A stretch of 8,814 nt of DNA from an uncultured Rikenella sp. (GTDB lineage: Bacteria; Bacteroidota; Bacteroidia; Bacteroidales; Rikenellaceae): positions 1 through 8,814 of the forward strand of contig NZ_CAJTUJ010000073.1 of the NCBI RefSeq assembly GCF_910579375.1, written 5' to 3'. This document shows positions 5,887 through 8,814 of this stretch, in pieces. The notes under the pieces are model-generated. The model searched no databases, was not told where the DNA came from, and saw only the letters and a list, made by a program, of their open reading frames with translations. The position numbers and the translations under genes were made by a program. The stretch's first letter is position 1. Each line of letters begins with the position of its first letter.

Positions 5887-5921
5887 TCGAGGCGCGGCGG
5901 ACGGCCGTTGCGGAATGGCTT

Positions 5922-6623
5922 ATGGAATATATGTATGCCCATGTGTCGGTCGATTGCGTGGTGTTCGGTTTCGATGGGAACGAGCTGAACATCCTGTTGA
6001 TCGAAAAGGAGGGGACGTCGGACCTGAAACTGCCCGGCAGCCTGATCTATCAGCCGGAGGATACGGACAGCGCCGCCCAGCGGGTGCTGTATGAGCTGAC
6101 CGGTATCCGGAGGATGAGCCTCAAGCAGTTCAAGTGTTTCAGCTCGCCCGACCGGGCGGCGGATGTGCAGGATGTGGCGTGGCTCGAAACGACCTACGGC
6201 CATCCCGTCGGACGGCTGATCACGATCGCTTATCTGTCGCTCTGCAAGATCAACCGGACGCTGAGCGTTGCCGCGCGCAGCAGCGGGGCCCGGTGGTGTC
6301 CGGTCAGTGCGGTGCCTGCGATGCCGTTTGACCACAATCGGATCGTCGAGGAGTCGCTCGGCGAGATTCGCCAATGGATCGAAACGGAACCGGCCGTGCT
6401 TTTCGAACTGCTGCCTGCGAAGTTTACCCTCGCCGAGTTGAGGGGGCTCTATCAGGCGATCTATCGCAAACGGTTCGATATCCGAAATTTTTGTAAAAAG
6501 ATCGCCCGGATGGCCTATGTCGTCCGGCTCGACGAGAAACAGACCGATGTCGCGCATCGCGCGGCGCATTACTATAAATTCGACCGGATCGCTTATAATC
6601 GAACCCGTCGGGCGGTCGAGTGA
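5922..6623 (+). CDS. Nudix-like sugar-responsive transcriptional regulator (AraR/NrtR-type)
   Basis: This 233-residue cytoplasmic protein has an N-terminal Nudix-like domain (about residues 5-150) and a C-terminal winged-helix region (about 160-225, with Leu-Leu-Pro-Ala-Lys-Phe-Thr-Leu and later Tyr-Lys-Phe-Asp-Arg). This is the layout of NrtR and of the Bacteroides AraR regulators, in which a non-catalytic Nudix fold senses a ligand. The Nudix box region (39-62) ends Arg-Val-Leu-Tyr-Glu-Leu-Thr-Gly-Ile in place of the consensus R-E-U-x-E-E-x-G-U, so two of three acidic positions are lost and hydrolase activity is unlikely. The ATG at 5922 follows a TATATTTG box by 35 nt; an in-frame ATG three codons later is an alternative. 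A secreted GH3 gene starts 26 nt downstream with no separate promoter seen, which suggests the pair is one operon and the ligand is a pentose or related sugar. The ligand is inference. Confidence 0.8.
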   Translation: MEYMYAHVSVDCVVFGFDGNELNILLIEKEGTSDLKLPGSLIYQPEDTDSAAQRVLYELTGIRRMSLKQFKCFSSPDRAADVQDVAWLETTYGHPVGRLITIAYLSLCKINRTLSVAARSSGARWCPVSAVPAMPFDHNRIVEESLGEIRQWIETEPAVLFELLPAKFTLAELRGLYQAIYRKRFDIRNFCKKIARMAYVVRLDEKQTDVAHRAAHYYKFDRIAYNRTRRAVE

Positions 6624-6649
6624 TTTCTGACTTAATTCATTCTGTTTTT

Positions 6650-8814
6650 ATGAAGAAAATCGTTTTGTTGATCTTCTTTCTCGGTCTTCTGGGGCGGCAG
6701 GGGATGACTGCTGGCGACCCGCGTCTGTGTGTCGATCCGCGGGTCGATTCGCTGATCGACAGGATGACCCTCTCGGAGAAGATCTCCCAGATGATGCACG
6801 TCAGTCCGGCCATTCCGAGGCTCGGGATTCCGGCCTATAACTGGTGGAACGAGTGTCTGCACGGCGTGGGACGTTCGGGCGACCGGGTGACGGTCTTTCC
6901 ACAGGCGATCGGGCTGGCGGCCACCTTCAATCCCGAGGCCTTGGAGCAGACGGCGGGGATGATCGCCGACGAGGCGCGCGCCATTTATAATCGGGCCAAA
7001 GGGACGCCGGACGAGGGGAGACAGTACAAGGGGCTGACGTTCTGGACGCCGAATGTCAATATCTTCCGCGATCCGCGATGGGGAAGGGGGCAGGAGACCT
7101 ACGGCGAAGACCCCTGGCTGACCGGTCGGATGGGGAGCGCGATGGTGCGGGGGTTGCAGGGCGGCGATCCGCGTTACCTCAAGACTTCGGCGTGCGCCAA
7201 GCACTATGCGGTGCATAGCGGGCCGGAGCCCGACCGCCACGAGTTCGATGCCCGGGTGAGCGACTACGACCTGTGGGATACCTACCTGCCTGCTTTCCGC
7301 ACGCTGGTGTGCGAGGCGGGGGTGTCGGGCGTCATGTGCGCCTATAACCGCTACGAGGGACAGCCCTGCTGCGGTAGCGACAAACTCATGCGGCTGATTC
7401 TGACCTACGAATGGGGCTTCGAGGGATATGTCACTTCGGACTGCTGGGGGATCAGCGATTTCCACAAGTATCACGGAACGCATCCGGATGCGGCGACGGC
7501 GGCGGCAGATGCCGTGCTGCACGGTACGGATCTCGAATGCGGGAACGATTATGCATCGCTCGTGGCGGCGGTGGAGCGGGGGCTGATTACCGAGGAGCAG
7601 ATCGACCTCTCGCTGCGGCGGCTCTTTATGATCCGTTTCCGGCTCGGTCAGTTCGAACCGGCGGGGCGGGTGCCTTATGACACGATTTCCGGTGCGGTGA
7701 TCTCGTCGCCGGAGCACCGGGCGCAGGCTCTGGAGATGGCGCGGCAGTCGATGGTGCTGTTGCGGAACGAGGGGGTGTTGCCGCTCCGGGCGGAGCGGGT
7801 CGGGACGGTGGCTCTGCTGGGGCCGAATGCCGATAACGGAACGACGCAGTTGGGGAATTACAACGGAATTCCGGTGGAGAATGTCACGCTGCGGATGGCG
7901 TTGGAGCGTGAACCGGGCCTGCGGGTGATCTACTATCCGGCCACGGGCTTTACCGGGCCGTTGGCGGACGGGCCGGGGATCGAAGAGGTGTTGGAGGGGA
8001 TTGCGGAGGCCGATGCAGTGATTTTTGCGGGTGGGATTTCGCCGCTCTTGGAGGGCGAAGCGGGCGATGCCGGGAACGATGATATCAAGGGATTCCTGGG
8101 CGGCGACCGCAGCCGCATCGAGCTCCCGGCGGTGCAGACGGAGTGGATGAAGCGGCTCAGGGAGTTGGGCAAACCGCTGGTCTTCGTGAATATGTCGGGC
8201 AGCGCGGTGGCCTTTCCGTGGGAGGCGGAGCATGTCGATGCGGTCATTCAGGCGTGGTACGGTGGGCAGGAGACGGGCACGGCGCTGGCGGATATCCTCT
8301 TCGGGCGATACAATCCGTCGGGCCGGTTGCCGGTCACGTTCTACCGTTCGACGGACGATCTGCCGGATTTCCGGGATTATCGCATGGAGGGGCGCACGTA
8401 TCGCTATTTCGACGGCGAGGTGCTCTATCCGTTCGGCTATGGGCTGAGTTACAACAGATATGTTTATTCCGCGCTGCGGTTGCCCGGTGCCGTTGAGGTC
8501 GGAGACTCCGTCAGGGTGAGCGTCGAGGTGCGCAACCGGGGTCGACGAGGCGGGGAGGAGGTCGTGCAGCTCTATGTCTCGCGACGGGGGATGGTCTCCG
8601 GACGGATGCCGATCTGTTCGCTGGCGGGAGTGCGGCGGGTCTGGCTCGAACCGGGCGAACGGCGGATGGTGAGCTTTGCGGTGGCGCCCGAACAGCTCGG
8701 TGGGGTCGATGAGCGGGGGAATAGGGTGGTGGTGTCGGGGCGGGTGCGCATCTGGGTCGGCGGGCGGATGCCGAATGCCCGGCCGGAGCGGTTCGGTGAC
8801 GAGCCGCTGGCGGG
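6650..8814 (+). CDS. Secreted GH3 beta-xylosidase/beta-glucosidase, 3' end cut by window
   Basis: The reading frame is open from ATG 6650 to the window end (721 codons, no stop). A signal peptide is visible: Met-Lys-Lys, a hydrophobic run at residues 4-14, and a likely cleavage near Thr20-Ala-Gly22. The GH3 N-terminal barrel (about 30-290) carries GLTFWTPNVNIFRDPRWGRG with Gln-Glu-Thr-Tyr-Gly-Glu-Asp (128-154) and Lys184-His-Tyr-Ala-Val-His, and the nucleophile should be Asp264 in Tyr-Val-Thr-Ser-Asp-Cys-Trp-Gly. The alpha/beta domain (about 345-590) has Gly-Gly-Ile-Ser-Pro-Leu-Leu-Glu-Gly-Glu, where Glu468 or Glu470 is the candidate acid/base, then Gly-Gly-Asp-Arg-Ser. An FnIII-like domain (about 620-700) follows. 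The pattern matches GH3 xylan 1,4-beta-xylosidases of gut Bacteroidetes, but beta-glucosidase or alpha-arabinofuranosidase activity cannot be excluded. The missing end is probably short, since the FnIII-like domain is almost complete. The periplasm is the likely site; no lipobox is seen. Confidence 0.9.
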   Translation, partial: MKKIVLLIFFLGLLGRQGMTAGDPRLCVDPRVDSLIDRMTLSEKISQMMHVSPAIPRLGIPAYNWWNECLHGVGRSGDRVTVFPQAIGLAATFNPEALEQTAGMIADEARAIYNRAKGTPDEGRQYKGLTFWTPNVNIFRDPRWGRGQETYGEDPWLTGRMGSAMVRGLQGGDPRYLKTSACAKHYAVHSGPEPDRHEFDARVSDYDLWDTYLPAFRTLVCEAGVSGVMCAYNRYEGQPCCGSDKLMRLILTYEWGFEGYVTSDCWGISDFHKYHGTHPDAATAAADAVLHGTDLECGNDYASLVAAVERGLITEEQIDLSLRRLFMIRFRLGQFEPAGRVPYDTISGAVISSPEHRAQALEMARQSMVLLRNEGVLPLRAERVGTVALLGPNADNGTTQLGNYNGIPVENVTLRMALEREPGLRVIYYPATGFTGPLADGPGIEEVLEGIAEADAVIFAGGISPLLEGEAGDAGNDDIKGFLGGDRSRIELPAVQTEWMKRLRELGKPLVFVNMSGSAVAFPWEAEHVDAVIQAWYGGQETGTALADILFGRYNPSGRLPVTFYRSTDDLPDFRDYRMEGRTYRYFDGEVLYPFGYGLSYNRYVYSALRLPGAVEVGDSVRVSVEVRNRGRRGGEEVVQLYVSRRGMVSGRMPICSLAGVRRVWLEPGERRMVSFAVAPEQLGGVDERGNRVVVSGRVRIWVGGRMPNARPERFGDEPLA

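Noticed and set aside
6632..8233. 533-codon minus-strand open frame opposite the GH3 gene
   Set aside because: It is Arg/His/Pro-rich without domains; the plus strand carries clear GH3 catalytic motifs throughout.
1..8814. CRISPR array, insertion sequence, toxin-antitoxin or phage-defence genes
   Set aside because: I saw no spaced direct repeats, transposase motifs or defence-type proteins on either strand.

Overview
The window looks like chromosomal DNA of a high-GC member of the Bacteroidales. Alistipes or another Rikenellaceae genus is my best guess. The reasons are a GldH-type lipoprotein next to a RicT/PSP1 protein, promoters of the Bacteroidetes form (TTG, about 19-20 nt, TAnnTTTG), start codons without clear Shine-Dalgarno sequences, a GH3 glycosidase of the gut-Bacteroidetes xylosidase type, and GC-rich coding DNA broken by a short AT-rich regulatory region. 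The genus is inferred, not shown.

Layout. (1) 1-419 holds no intact gene. It carries, on the minus strand, the last 61 codons of a Bacteroidetes surface-protein C-terminal domain (117-302) with no intact upstream part, and a 9-bp inverted repeat spanning its stop codon. (2) 420-1694 is folC (folate polyglutamylation). (3) 1678-5447 is a compact plus-strand cluster ricT - gldH - trmB - ispH. A promoter in the last codons of folC drives it. The gaps are 4 nt, 30 nt and a 4-nt ATGA overlap. Its jobs are an Fe-S regulatory protein with a long Gly/Arg/Asn-rich tail, a lipoprotein, tRNA m7G46 methylation and the last step of MEP isoprenoid synthesis. (4) 5473-5654 is a self-contained tRNA-Cys(GCA) unit with promoter, gene and terminator. 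(5) 5655-5921 is an AT-rich regulatory stretch with a GC hairpin, a 13-bp palindrome and a consensus -7 box. (6) 5922-8814 is a probable two-gene sugar-use unit: a Nudix-like/winged-helix regulator whose Nudix box has lost key acidic residues, then 26 nt later a secreted GH3 beta-xylosidase/beta-glucosidase-type enzyme that runs off the window.

Most of the window is housekeeping DNA, and I see no large unknown multigene system. The parts most worth following are the regulator-GH3 pair with its palindromic candidate operator, which resembles the AraR-type Nudix regulators of Bacteroidetes, and the orphan surface-protein C-terminus at the left edge, which could be a decayed gene or a silent recombination cassette.
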